From CAVVIO01 sp963748095 (GTDB lineage: Bacteria > Bacteroidota > Bacteroidia > Bacteroidales > UBA10428), in assembly GCA_963748095.1 (NCBI GenBank), contig CAVVIO010000012.1, forward strand, positions 32,794 through 96,793: a stretch of 64,000 nucleotides of DNA, in the 5' to 3' direction. Within the stretch, counting starts at the first letter, position 1; the number at the start of each line of letters is the position of its first letter. Positions 26,065 to 35,682 of this stretch are shown here, in pieces. Both the position numbers and the translations under genes were made by a program. The notes under the pieces were generated by a model. That model did no database searches and was not told the DNA's origin. It saw only the letters and a program-made list of their open reading frames with translations.

Positions 26065-27295
26065 CCCCAACTATACATCTACTCAGCCTGCCCTGGGACG
26101 TACTGCCAAAACCAACCGGGAGATACTTTATTATGTATCCGATCGTCCGGATGGGCGTGGTGGACTCGACATCTGGTATACCGTATGGAATGATAAAAAA
26201 CAACTATTCAGTAAGCCAAGAAACCTGGGATTTAAAATCAATACTGCCGGTGACGAGATGACCCCGTTTTATAATTTATCAACCCGTAACCTGTATTTCA
26301 GCTCTAACGGACTTCCCGGGATCGGCGGACTAGATATTTTTAAAGCTTTTGGGGAACGAAATCGCTGGAGTAATATAAATAATCTGGGATACCCGATAAA
26401 TTCAAGTTACGATGATCTCTACTTTACGGTAAACAAAAGTGGGGAATTCGGCTTTTTCGTTTCCAACCGTCCGGGTGGCAAGTCCATTAATAATGAAACC
26501 TGTTGTGATGATATTTACTATTACCGTTGGAATGAATTCATTCATATATCGGTTACCGGGACCATTTATCCCTTTGAAAAAGACCGGTTCGGAAGAAAAA
26601 AGGACCTGTCTAACTTCGACTTTATGAATCCGGATTCTTCCATTAAACCACTCGATCACGCAGTTATTGCTCTGTACATGCTCGACAAAGAAACAAAGCA
26701 GTACGAATTTATGGACAGGGATACCACCGGAAAGAATGGTAAATTCTTTTTCGATATTCAACCTGATCAGGATTATGAATTCAGGATGGAAGGATTTCAG
26801 TATTTCGATAGTAAAGAGTACTTGTCTACCCAGTTCTTCAACTTTTCAGATACGATCGGGCTACCGCCTATATGGGTAAATGTGCTGAGTGAAAAGCCGA
26901 TTGTCCTTCACAATATTTATTATGAATTCAACAAAGCTGAATTGACGGAAGATGCCAAGCACGTGCTTGATACTACTTTACTTGTAATGTTAAAAGAAGC
27001 TCCTGAATTTATTATCGAGGTAGGGTCACATACCGACAGTATTGGTGGTGCTGAATATAACCTGCAACTCTCACAGGAAAGAGCTGATAATGTAGTCAAG
27101 TACCTGATAAGTAAGGGCATATCTGCCAACAGACTAGTTGCAAAAGGATATGGTTCGGAAATACCCATTGCTCGAAATACAAATCCCGACGGAACAGATA
27201 ATCCGGCAGGCAGGGAAATGAACAGGAGAACGGAATTCAGGGTTATTGGTACCATAGGTGGCGAGACCGAGGATGAGGATTACGGGGATAATTGA
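26015..27295 (+). CDS. TPR / WD40-like / OmpA protein, C-terminal piece
   Basis: This 426-residue piece contains PD40 repeats (DIWYTVWNDKKQLFSKPRNLG, LYFSSNGLPGIGGLDIF), a carboxypeptidase-like region and a C-terminal OmpA domain. The OmpA domain (YEFNKAELTEDAKHVLD, VGSHTDSIGG, NLQLSQERADNVVKYL) would bind peptidoglycan. Proteins of this build are encoded beside PorP/SprF and support T9SS or gliding machinery. It is the 3' part of the gene starting at 25174. The split at an A8 run looks like a homopolymer error. Confidence 0.88.
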   Translation: MGHQWSKPEKLPPLINDPNYTSTQPALGRTAKTNREILYYVSDRPDGRGGLDIWYTVWNDKKQLFSKPRNLGFKINTAGDEMTPFYNLSTRNLYFSSNGLPGIGGLDIFKAFGERNRWSNINNLGYPINSSYDDLYFTVNKSGEFGFFVSNRPGGKSINNETCCDDIYYYRWNEFIHISVTGTIYPFEKDRFGRKKDLSNFDFMNPDSSIKPLDHAVIALYMLDKETKQYEFMDRDTTGKNGKFFFDIQPDQDYEFRMEGFQYFDSKEYLSTQFFNFSDTIGLPPIWVNVLSEKPIVLHNIYYEFNKAELTEDAKHVLDTTLLVMLKEAPEFIIEVGSHTDSIGGAEYNLQLSQERADNVVKYLISKGISANRLVAKGYGSEIPIARNTNPDGTDNPAGREMNRRTEFRVIGTIGGETEDEDYGDN

Positions 27296-27412
27296 CATTT
27301 ATAGAATTTGTATTCCTTATTCAGAAAATAAATTAACTTTAACAATAACCGGAAAATTCTGACAATTGTAAAGCTTATACCGAAAAATCTGATTAAAATA
27401 TAAAGAGAAACC

Positions 27413-28252
27413 ATGAACTTCAGAGCAATTAAAATAATATCGATCCTGATTTTTTCTTTTAATATTCTCAGTTTTACCAACGCACAGGTTGTTACCTGTT
27501 CAACCGTAGTAGACTCAACACAAATTAATTTTGAAAACAGCATCACAGACAGTATTACTGCAATGATACCATTAAACCGTACTTTTAATATAACAGTACA
27601 TGTTGTAAGATATAGTAATGGTGAAACCGGCGTTAATCCCAACGACATAAATCAGTACATTGCAGAAGTCAACCAGGCATTTGAACCTATAAAAGTTACC
27701 TTTCAGATTGGCTCCTACGACACTATAGATAATTACCAACTGGATTATATCCGGCAGGCAACTACTGAAAAAGATTTAACATCCAGATATTTCCAGCTGA
27801 ATACGATTAATCTTTACCTGGTGAGCCAGCTTACAGATAAGACTAACAAAACCACTTGTGCTTATACTTATTATCCTTCTGCCCAAAAGGATATGATCTT
27901 TATGGCAAAAAACTGTATTTCCGGAATCTTACTGATCGAACAACTCGGACATTTTTTCAATCTCTATCATACACATGAGACAGCTTTTGGACAGGAACTG
28001 GTTAACGAATCAAATTGTTCCATTGCCGGAGACTTATGCTGCGATACGTATGCCCAGCCTGATCTTTCAGGTAAAGTAACCTCCGACTGCAAATATACTT
28101 CCTCTGTAAAAGACCCGAACGGTCAGCTTTATCATCCATCTGTAAAAAACTACATGTCGGCTGCGCCGCAGGATTGCCGTTGTTTCTTTTCCAAAGAACA
28201 ATACATACGCATGCTCAATGCCATGGTACTTTTCAAGGATTATCTGTGGTAA
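27413..28252 (+). CDS. Inactive M43 (pappalysin-like) metalloprotease homologue
   Basis: This 279-residue secreted protein has a signal peptide ending FTNAQ. It has the fold landmarks of M43 cytophagalysins: INLYLV, CAYTYYPS, CCDTYAQPDL, KNYMSAAP and CRCFFSKEQ. The zinc motif is altered. Residues 176-186 read EQLGHFFNLYH where active enzymes have HExGHxxGLxH, so the first zinc His, the catalytic Glu and the Gly are all changed. It should lack protease activity and may be a binding protein. No T9SS C-terminal domain is visible. It follows the T9SS genes. Confidence 0.75.
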   Translation: MNFRAIKIISILIFSFNILSFTNAQVVTCSTVVDSTQINFENSITDSITAMIPLNRTFNITVHVVRYSNGETGVNPNDINQYIAEVNQAFEPIKVTFQIGSYDTIDNYQLDYIRQATTEKDLTSRYFQLNTINLYLVSQLTDKTNKTTCAYTYYPSAQKDMIFMAKNCISGILLIEQLGHFFNLYHTHETAFGQELVNESNCSIAGDLCCDTYAQPDLSGKVTSDCKYTSSVKDPNGQLYHPSVKNYMSAAPQDCRCFFSKEQYIRMLNAMVLFKDYLW

Positions 28253-28500
28253 ATTTTGTTTTTCTGGTCATCCTGAACATTGTGAAAGATCTGTAATTAG
28301 CACCCATTAAAAGCCACTTTTTGTCAACATGGCTTAGACAGGCTTGCATCCTATAGTTGGTTCTATTAGGACAAATCCATCTTTGGTTATTGATGAATAT
28401 GAAGCAAATACTACAAATAATAAAATCAAATTCCATCAATTTCTTAACTTTGGTATAAGACATAATTTCATTGTAAAATTTCTTTCAAAGAAATATTTCT

Positions 28501-29598
28501 ATGAAAGGATACTATCACAAAGGCGCCATGACAGAGAACGGGAATGTAGATACCGGAAAAACTATCAGCGATGCCGCTACATTAAAACTAATGCTAAAAG
28601 ATGACCGTTTTCATCTGCACGAACCTGTTACCGGAAATTTTGAATGGTGGTACTTTGATATAATTGATAGGAAAAGGGAATACAAACTTAAGATTGTTGC
28701 ACATATCGGTACTGATCCATTGCGTAATAAGGTTTATCCTCAACTGGCTCTTTCCATTACTGCATCCGAATCAGGAAAAGCAGTTATCCTGCCCTATTCA
28801 TGGAACGATTTTTCAGGTTCTGATGAATTCTGTCATATCTGGTTAAAAAACGATTTTGAGGCATGGGTGGAATACAATTCACAAATTGAATATTTTGTTA
28901 AAGTAAACGTACCATTCTTTTCCTGTAATCTTCATTTCATCGGGCAAATTGAAGGCTGGAAACCACTCGGAAATGATATAACAATATCCAGGGGATCAAA
29001 AACTGGAAAATTCGCATGGATCATCCCGGTACCAAAAGCAAGTGTTTCAGGTGAGTTTATTTATGAAGGAAAATCCCATCAGGTAATGAATGCCACTGGT
29101 TATCACGATCATAATTTCTGGTCGGTAAACAGAAACAAACCGCTATTTATAGATGATGCAATTCGCAAATGGTACTGGGGAAAATGCTACTGCGAAGATT
29201 ACACAATTATCTTTATGGATACTTATTTTAGAACCAACCGGTTACGATCTATCATGATAGCCAAAGAGGATGAAATTATACACAGTTCGAACAATCTGGT
29301 TGATATATCGGAAGCAGTCACAGAAAATGACAATACACTGAAAGCAACATACCCGTCAAAACTCTCAATACAATTGAATGATAAAAACTGGCAGATGGAT
29401 CTTCAAATGAATTTCAATCAGATGATCGATAAAAGAGACCTATTAGAAGAAATTCATCCTGTTCCAAGGTGGATCATCAAAAGTTTCATTGCTCGCCCGG
29501 TATATTTCGGAATCTATTCAGATGCAGTGCTGACCCTTGAAAATAAAAAAATAAATGGATTTGGAAATTATGAAGTAATGACATTCAGAAATGTTTAG
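28501..29598 (+). CDS. CrtC/AttH-like lipocalin-fold protein
   Basis: This 365-residue protein has GNFEWWYFDIIDRKREYKLKI near the N-terminus and GYHDHNFW mid-protein, the signatures of carotenoid 1,2-hydratase (CrtC) and AttH-like double-lipocalin proteins. No signal peptide is seen. A shorter start at 28528 is possible. CrtC adds water to carotene end groups. A phytoene desaturase lies far away at 61.8 kb, so a carotenoid role is plausible but unproven. The spacer 28253-28500 holds no recognised feature. Confidence 0.65.
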   Translation: MKGYYHKGAMTENGNVDTGKTISDAATLKLMLKDDRFHLHEPVTGNFEWWYFDIIDRKREYKLKIVAHIGTDPLRNKVYPQLALSITASESGKAVILPYSWNDFSGSDEFCHIWLKNDFEAWVEYNSQIEYFVKVNVPFFSCNLHFIGQIEGWKPLGNDITISRGSKTGKFAWIIPVPKASVSGEFIYEGKSHQVMNATGYHDHNFWSVNRNKPLFIDDAIRKWYWGKCYCEDYTIIFMDTYFRTNRLRSIMIAKEDEIIHSSNNLVDISEAVTENDNTLKATYPSKLSIQLNDKNWQMDLQMNFNQMIDKRDLLEEIHPVPRWIIKSFIARPVYFGIYSDAVLTLENKKINGFGNYEVMTFRNV

Positions 29599-29648
29599 CA
29601 ATTTCTACCCGAAAAAATCAGGTATACCAAAAAAGTAAAAGTTTTATC

Positions 29649-30485
29649 TTAATCCACCAATAGCTGTTCCAATGCTTCATCAACTGTTTGAACAGGCTGT
29701 CGGCATACTTTGTTTTTGCAGACATAAATAAAAGTCTTTCCAGGAACATGCCGGTTTTCAAGTAACGGAAAATTACTTTGGCTGGTAGCTCCTGCGAGTA
29801 TAATGCCTGGTAAATAGTATTTCTCCAGTTCACCCAGTTTTTCGAGGGCTTTTTCTCCGGCGATCACAACTTCATGTGGTTCATATACCATAGAAACTAA
29901 AAGCTGTGCCCAGCTGGAATAAAACTTACCATGACAGATCACATTCTCCTGTACATGTGCATACATTCTCTTTGCGATTTCTGCATATTCCATTTTATCA
30001 AAATAACCTGCCAGTGCAAAAAGGTTGCGTGCCATCGACGAGTTGGACGAAGGAATTACATTATCCGAAATATCGTATTTTCTGACAACCAGTTCCGGAT
30101 CGAGTCGGGAAGTATAATAGAATAAGCCTGTTTGCTTATCATAGAAATGTTCCAGTGTATATTCCGTAAGATCTCCGGCAAGTTGCAGCCATTTCTCGTT
30201 GAAAGTTGCCCTGTATAAGGCAATGAATGCTGCAATGGTAAAGCTGTAATCGTCCAGAAAACCGTTAATAGTGGCTTTGCCTTTTTTAAAATTCCGGTAA
30301 AGCCTGTTGTCATGTTGTAACATTGCAGAACTAATAAAATCAGCATTTTTCAATGCATAGTCCAGGTATTCTTTTTTCCCGAATACACGATAGGCATCTG
30401 TAAATCCTTTCAGCATCAGTGCATTCCACGAGGTTAATATTTTATCATCAAGGGCAGGGACGCACCCGCATGGTTTCTCTGACAA
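29649..30485 (-). CDS. DUF255/YyaL thioredoxin-domain protein, C-terminal piece
   Basis: This 278-residue frame begins with the six-hairpin glycosidase-like part of YyaL/SSP411 proteins (LDDKILTSWNALMLKGFTDAY). It includes FLDDYSFTIAAFIALYRATF, SSNSSMARNLFALAGYF and a Cys-containing end. It continues the gene from 30532-31686. Between them, 30480-30570 contains several frame changes: YLTVKNLPHQSGIDEE, IDLLERSKK and KLIVRETMRVRP lie in successive frames. Confidence 0.8.
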   Translation of the reverse strand: MSEKPCGCVPALDDKILTSWNALMLKGFTDAYRVFGKKEYLDYALKNADFISSAMLQHDNRLYRNFKKGKATINGFLDDYSFTIAAFIALYRATFNEKWLQLAGDLTEYTLEHFYDKQTGLFYYTSRLDPELVVRKYDISDNVIPSSNSSMARNLFALAGYFDKMEYAEIAKRMYAHVQENVICHGKFYSSWAQLLVSMVYEPHEVVIAGEKALEKLGELEKYYLPGIILAGATSQSNFPLLENRHVPGKTFIYVCKNKVCRQPVQTVDEALEQLLVD

Positions 30486-30531
30486 TGAGTTTATTTCTTA
30501 GATCGCTCCAGCAAATCAATCACAAGCTTCT

Positions 30532-31686
30532 TCATCTATACCCGATTGATGCGGCAAGTTTTTGACGGTAAGATATAGTATGAAGAATATTTTTCCCGTG
30601 CTCCCAGTTTCCCTGTGCAGTAACATTATAATACCGGCAAAATAAATCGCTGTCTTCTCCCAGAATCGTATCGATTTCTTTTTTTGTCCACACATAATAC
30701 TTTCCCTCCTCGCCTTCCGAATCAGCATCCAGTGAAGCAAAAAATCCACCCTCCGGTGAAGTCAGTTCTCGTTGGATAAAATCCAGCGTCTCTTCCACAA
30801 CCTGCTGGAAGCGGGGAATACGTGTTTTCTGATAAGCCTCACTGTAAAGACTGACCAACTGGGCATTGTCGTACAACATTTTCTCAAAATGAGGAACTTT
30901 CCAATACATATCAGTTGAATACCGGGAGAATCCACCTCCGATGTGATCATATATGCCGCCACCTGCCATTTTTTCAAGGGTAAGAATCACATGTTCCAGC
31001 GCCTCACGATTGGTCGAAAAATGTGCATACATTAATAAAAATTCGTAATTATCAGGCATCGGAAATTTGGGGGCATGGTTTTCACCGCCTTCTTCCCTGT
31101 CAAAATCTTTTTGCCAGTTTTTATACAGCGTCTTTAACTCATCCGGATTATAAGCCTTCGCCTGTATTTCTTCCAAAAAAAGTTCGTTGGAAACCATTCC
31201 TTTCCGGATATCTTCCGCCTGTTGTTCCAGACCGGTCCGCTGTGTACTGTAGAGTTTTTCGAGCGATGATAACATGCTTATCCAGTTTTCCCGTGGAAAA
31301 TAAGTACCTCCGTATACAGGCCTGCCATCTGGCAGCGCAAAACAATTAAGCGGCCATCCGCCATGTCCGGTAAGCAACTGAACAGCTTCCATATACACCT
31401 GGTCGATATCGGGACGTTCTTCGCGATCGACTTTAATACATACGAAGTGTTCATTCATGATCCTTGCCACTATCTCATTTTCAAAGGATTCTCTTTCCAT
31501 TACATGGCACCAGTGGCAGGCAGCATAACCGATGCTTACCAGTATCATTTTATCTTCTTGTTTTGCTTTTGCAAGCGCTTCCTCTCCCCACGGAAACCAG
31601 TTAACCGGATTATGGGCATGTTGCAACAGGTAAGGACTGCTTTCATTGATCAGATGGTTGGTATATTTTTGAACAGATGATTTCAT
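30532..31686 (-). CDS. DUF255/YyaL thioredoxin-domain protein, N-terminal piece
   Basis: This 384-residue piece starts with NHLINESSPYLLQHAHNPVNW and the thioredoxin-like CxxC region AACHWCHVMERESFE, which define the DUF255 (spermatogenesis-associated 20-like) family. It has VDREERPDIDQVYM, GGWPLNCF and GGIYDHIGGGFSRYS. The frame ends in ILHTISYRQKLAAS where relatives continue. The full gene would be 29649-31686, ~675 residues. Four indels in ~90 bp mean either decay or local sequence error. The family's biochemical role is poorly known. Confidence 0.85.
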   Translation of the reverse strand: MKSSVQKYTNHLINESSPYLLQHAHNPVNWFPWGEEALAKAKQEDKMILVSIGYAACHWCHVMERESFENEIVARIMNEHFVCIKVDREERPDIDQVYMEAVQLLTGHGGWPLNCFALPDGRPVYGGTYFPRENWISMLSSLEKLYSTQRTGLEQQAEDIRKGMVSNELFLEEIQAKAYNPDELKTLYKNWQKDFDREEGGENHAPKFPMPDNYEFLLMYAHFSTNREALEHVILTLEKMAGGGIYDHIGGGFSRYSTDMYWKVPHFEKMLYDNAQLVSLYSEAYQKTRIPRFQQVVEETLDFIQRELTSPEGGFFASLDADSEGEEGKYYVWTKKEIDTILGEDSDLFCRYYNVTAQGNWEHGKNILHTISYRQKLAASIGYR

Positions 31687-31823
31687 GGTTGTATTCTATT
31701 TGTTAATTTATTGATTTATTGATCAATGGAATGAATGAAACAACTATATAAATGATAACAGCCAGACCTGGATAAGGTTTGATTTTTAACTTAATTATAT
31801 TGCCAATGTGATTTAAATAAAAA

Positions 31824-32273
31824 TCATTCGTCTTTTTTCATACTTACTCTGCGGATAACCTGCAACCAGAAAAACCCGATAAGGGCACCCAAAAAATAAT
31901 ACGGAAAATCGAACCAGTTAAAAGAATTACCGATCATTGCCCTGCCGATAAAAGTAGAACGAATAGACATAAGGAACGGAATATTCCACAATTGAGTAAA
32001 TTCAAGGCAACAGGTAACAATAAGTACGCTTAAAGTTATGAAACTGATTTTCCCTTTTGGAAAAAGAAAATAAAACACCAGGCACCAAAAAACAACATAT
32101 ATGAATCCGCCAAGTGAATTATGAACCCACGTTGCTCCTATTCCTGAATAAAATTTAGTATAAATTCCGATTGGTATTAATACAAATGCAGAAAGAAACG
32201 CTATAATTTTTTGTTTTCTGACAGAATATTCCGAAACTGTTTTATATTTATTCTCATTCATCCGTTGTTTCAT
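31824..32273 (-). CDS. DUF2809 family membrane protein
   Basis: This ~150-residue protein has four membrane helices and the family signature FIGRAMIGNSFNWFDFPYYFLGALIGFFW. The start at ATG 32273 (MKQRMNENKYK) is preferred over an upstream GTG at 32291. ATG 32261 is also possible. Function is unknown. The gene stands alone, with a low-complexity coding gene diverging from it. Confidence 0.8.
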   Translation of the reverse strand: MKQRMNENKYKTVSEYSVRKQKIIAFLSAFVLIPIGIYTKFYSGIGATWVHNSLGGFIYVVFWCLVFYFLFPKGKISFITLSVLIVTCCLEFTQLWNIPFLMSIRSTFIGRAMIGNSFNWFDFPYYFLGALIGFFWLQVIRRVSMKKDE

Positions 32274-32420
32274 CCTATCGTGTTGAACCACTTAAATAGC
32301 AAATATTGATAATTCTTAAAAAAGACAGTTTAATAATTTCCAAAATTCATTTGAATATTCGAAAGTTAGAAATATTATCATTATTTTTAATAAAATTTAA
32401 TAAACAAGATACACACCTTA

Positions 32421-33173
32421 ATGACACAATCAAACATGGAAAATCAGGAGAATAGTAAACCAAAGAACACATCTGCCAACAAAGAAAAAACCACATCAAC
32501 CGGCAAAACATCTACCCCCCGGAAGACAACAGGCAATACTACCAAAAAAACCACAGGTAATAAAAGTACCTCTACAACAAAAAAGACTACTGCAAGAAGA
32601 CCTGCTACCCGGCCAGCAACGAGAAAACAACCCGTAAAAAAGCAGACTACTGTTTCAGGAGCCGGAGCTAAATCAGGTACAGGGACAACAGTTAAAAAAC
32701 CACCTATACAGAAAAAAACTGTAACAAAAACTCCTGTGCGATCAAAAGTACCGCAACCCGATAAAAAAACCAATTACCTGGATTCCAATCCTGTTTATTC
32801 ATCCAGCATGCCCGATGAAAAAACAATCAGCGAACTGGCAAAAAGTGAAATGGGCCTGGAAGATTATCTCAAGGGCCTGAACAAGAAGAATAACCCTGTT
32901 AAAAAATCACCAAAAGTAAAAAAGGACAAAAAAGTAAAAACTGATAAACCCGGTCAACTAATGAAAAAAGCTAAAAAAAGCCTGAAGAAAACAGAAGAAA
33001 AAGCCACAACTTTAAAGAAAGACCTTAAAAAAGCCAAACATAAAAAGGCAGGTAAAAAGAAAATTAAAGTGCTGGATAGTAAATTATCAAAAATTCTGAA
33101 GAAACTACGATTAAAAAAATCGGAACTAAAAAAAGAAAAAAAGAAATCGAAAAAAGAAAAAAGCAAAAAATAA
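32421..33173 (+). CDS. Lysine-rich, histone-H1-like low-complexity protein
   Basis: This 250-residue protein is extremely basic. Residues ~10-115 are Thr/Lys/Pro rich (TGNTTKKTTGNKSTSTTKKT). A short ordered-looking island follows at ~118-155 (NYLDSNPVYSSSMPDEKTISELAKSEMGLEDYL). The C-terminal third is Lys coiled sequence ending KKEKKKSKKEKSKK. There is no signal or membrane segment. It could bind DNA or RNA like bacterial H1-like proteins (inference). Compositional bias makes homology weak evidence. Confidence 0.65.
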   Translation: MTQSNMENQENSKPKNTSANKEKTTSTGKTSTPRKTTGNTTKKTTGNKSTSTTKKTTARRPATRPATRKQPVKKQTTVSGAGAKSGTGTTVKKPPIQKKTVTKTPVRSKVPQPDKKTNYLDSNPVYSSSMPDEKTISELAKSEMGLEDYLKGLNKKNNPVKKSPKVKKDKKVKTDKPGQLMKKAKKSLKKTEEKATTLKKDLKKAKHKKAGKKKIKVLDSKLSKILKKLRLKKSELKKEKKKSKKEKSKK

Positions 33174-33491
33174 AATCTTTCTCTGTTTCCGTACGGAATA
33201 TTTCAGGAAATTCACCAGTTTTAATGCATATACAATAACCAAATGTTAAATATAGCTGCTGGAATGGCCACTTCCCGACTTAATTGATATAGCACCGTTA
33301 CGACTCAACCCAGTGTTTTACAAACCGATTTTAATGAGACAGGGGTTCTTTTTAAAGAAAAAAAGGGCAAGCGAACAGGCATCAAATCAATCACAAACAA
33401 GGCCTGCGCAAATATGATATTGACGAAGAATTTTACAAAAAAAGAAGGCAGGGAAAATGCAGGTATCAACTGCTAAATATGTTCATAAAAA

Positions 33492-33522
33492 ATCCTGCAA
33501 CCTTACTTATTAGTTGCAGGAT
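33492..33522 (-). terminator. Intrinsic terminator of the gene at 33598
   Basis: ATCCTGCAAC (33492-33501) pairs perfectly with GTTGCAGGAT (33513-33522) around an 11-nt loop. On the minus strand the stem is followed by T6. It lies ~75 bp past the stop of the secreted protein gene. The remainder of the 33174-33597 spacer shows no gene. Confidence 0.8.
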
Positions 33523-33597
33523 AATTCAAAAAATCAATTACCACTTAAAAAATACTAAAAAGGACAGTTCAAATTAGTAGTATTCCATGAACCTGTC

Positions 33598-34224
33598 TTA
33601 AGTTTTTATAATGTTATAATTATCTGCTTTCGGATGATGCTTGTAATTATTCTGTTGTTTTTGTGCCGGTATCGAATCATTTTTAACACCGGGGATCAAC
33701 GGTTTTTGTTTCAGGTTGTTCTGAAAATCCTTGAAGAATCCATTCCCACCGTTGAACTCATCACCAAACATCTGTTGCAGTTGCTTATCCATGTTCCTGA
33801 AGTACTTATCCATTGACTGCCCTGCCATGGGACCAAACCCGCCGAAATTTCTGCTCATCAGCGAATCATTCGGTTCACCCTGACCCATCAATGAATCATT
33901 ACCAAAGAAACCAGGTCCGAACATCTGATCATCGGGAAAATTGAATGAGAAATTCGTCCCGAAATTCTTTTCCATTGAACGCATCATCGAATCGGATGGC
34001 ATACTGCCATTGGATGACCACGACCACGTATAGGTAGAATCGTAGCCAACCTCATTGCCTTTCTTATCATATTTACGGTGTACATTAATATTTACCTTTG
34101 GCTGATTATCATTCTTCTTGTTATTATTCTGTGCCGACAACGTAACAGCCGGCAGACATACAGCCAGTACCATCATCATAGAAAGATGGAATTTGCCGGA
34201 TTTTTTAAAATTTGCATGTCTCAT
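33598..34224 (-). CDS. Secreted Met/Asn/Gly-rich protein of unknown function
   Basis: This 208-residue protein has a signal peptide ending TLSAQ. The mature part is low complexity and hydrophilic. It is rich in Asn, Gly, Met, Phe and Asp with recurring NDSLM / SDSMM / QSMDKYFRNM motifs, and starts with KVNINVHRKYDKKGNEVGYDSTYTW. No domain is recognised. It has its own perfect terminator hairpin. The 408-bp spacer upstream (34225-34632) is AT-rich and shows no clear gene or promoter pair. Confidence 0.65.
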   Translation of the reverse strand: MRHANFKKSGKFHLSMMMVLAVCLPAVTLSAQNNNKKNDNQPKVNINVHRKYDKKGNEVGYDSTYTWSWSSNGSMPSDSMMRSMEKNFGTNFSFNFPDDQMFGPGFFGNDSLMGQGEPNDSLMSRNFGGFGPMAGQSMDKYFRNMDKQLQQMFGDEFNGGNGFFKDFQNNLKQKPLIPGVKNDSIPAQKQQNNYKHHPKADNYNIIKT

Positions 34225-34632
34225 ATCTTTATACTTTTTAGTTATTTTCTATCTTATTTAGTAGTATAAAGATACAATATTTTGCTTTCGATTATTACGT
34301 AAGTGCTTGATATTAACAATATTTAACAATACTAATTCAATATAAAACTCATATTATCAACTGACTTTGCAATAGCTGGCTGTTTTTAAAAAGCATATTT
34401 TTAACAATAATTTATATTAATAATATACGTTTACAACTCAGGCCCCAATATTATTAATTAAGGAATATTTTAAAGTCCTGCCCGCTTTTAGTAATCATTT
34501 GTTATACAGCAGGAATTATTGGTGTTCTGTTGTTGAATGTGTATCTAATGTCAGAAAGAAAATAATGCAACATCCAATTTTGAAAGCTTATATTTACAAT
34601 TTGAAAACAAATTAATTAAACAGGGAAATAGT

Positions 34633-35298
34633 ATGGTTACCTACGAAGAAATAGCAAAAATGATCGACCATTCGTTGCTGAAACCTACCCTTACCGATAA
34701 GGAAATACAGGAAGGATGTGAAATTGCAGCTCAATATAACGTAGCTTCCGTATGTGTAAGACCTGCCGATGTGAAGTTTGCATCTCAACTTTTGAAAAAC
34801 AGCGACGTGCTGGTAACAACGGTTATCGGTTTTCCGCACGGATCCACCACTACTCTTACCAAAGTAACCGAAGCACTCGAAGCCATTGAGAACGGGGCCA
34901 AAGAACTGGATGTAGTTCTTCATATCGGCAAATTATTATCGAAACAATATGCCTATGTGAAACTCGACCTGGAAGCAGTAACAAAAGCGTCCCACGAGAA
35001 AAATGTACCGGTAAAAGTAATATTTGAAAATTGTTACCTGGGAGAAGAAGATATTATTGCCGCATGTAAAATCTGTAATGAAATAGGAGTCGATTTTGTT
35101 AAAACCTCCACCGGATACGGAACCGGAGGCGCTGAAGACAAGGACTTGAAAATAATGCGGAAATATGCCAATCCGGAAATTCAGATAAAAGCAGCCGGCG
35201 GCGTGCGCACCCTCGAACGGGCAATAGAAATTAAAGAGCTGGGCTGCACACGGTTTGGTTGCACTGCCACGGTGGGAATACTGGAGCGGTTGAAATAA
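34633..35298 (+). CDS. deoC: Deoxyribose-phosphate aldolase
   Basis: This 221-residue protein is full length for DeoC, which splits 2-deoxyribose 5-phosphate to glyceraldehyde 3-phosphate and acetaldehyde. It has IDHSLLKPTLTDKEI, ASVCVRPADV, TVIGFPHG, the Schiff-base Lys in VDFVKTSTGYGTGGA and the second Lys in IKAAGGVRT. No other nucleoside catabolism genes are adjacent. A possible terminator follows at 35330. Confidence 0.96.
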   Translation: MVTYEEIAKMIDHSLLKPTLTDKEIQEGCEIAAQYNVASVCVRPADVKFASQLLKNSDVLVTTVIGFPHGSTTTLTKVTEALEAIENGAKELDVVLHIGKLLSKQYAYVKLDLEAVTKASHEKNVPVKVIFENCYLGEEDIIAACKICNEIGVDFVKTSTGYGTGGAEDKDLKIMRKYANPEIQIKAAGGVRTLERAIEIKELGCTRFGCTATVGILERLK

Positions 35299-35329
35299 GA
35301 GACTTTTAAATAACTAAATATAGTTCGAT

Positions 35330-35370
35330 CAGCCTTATCGCTAACCTTAGGCCTGTTTTTATCTTTTTTA
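35330..35370 (+). terminator. Probable deoC terminator
   Basis: CAGCCTTA (from 35330) and TTAGGCCTG (35347-35355) form an imperfect stem followed by TTTTTATCTTTTTT. It lies ~30 bp beyond the deoC stop. In the remaining spacer to 35682 nothing else is recognised. Confidence 0.45.
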
Positions 35371-35682
35371 TTCTTACAAGCGGAAATAGTGGGAGGTGTT
35401 GACCTTACGCTATGGTGACCGATCTTTATTGCAATGCATCGTATGTGTCGGTGGACAGGGAATTTTTGAAACGTAACATTAGCAACTTACCCAACTTTTC
35501 TGCCATAAGAATGCCTGATTTAAAAAAATTGCCATACAAAGAATATATCCGTTTAAATGAAGTACCTTTAGTATAGAAAAGTCGGTAAACAAATTTCCAC
35601 AGAATTTATCAGTATCATATTTCAAGCTCACCGTACAGAAGTCATCCAGCAACATCCGGGGATATTACGAATAACTACTAAA

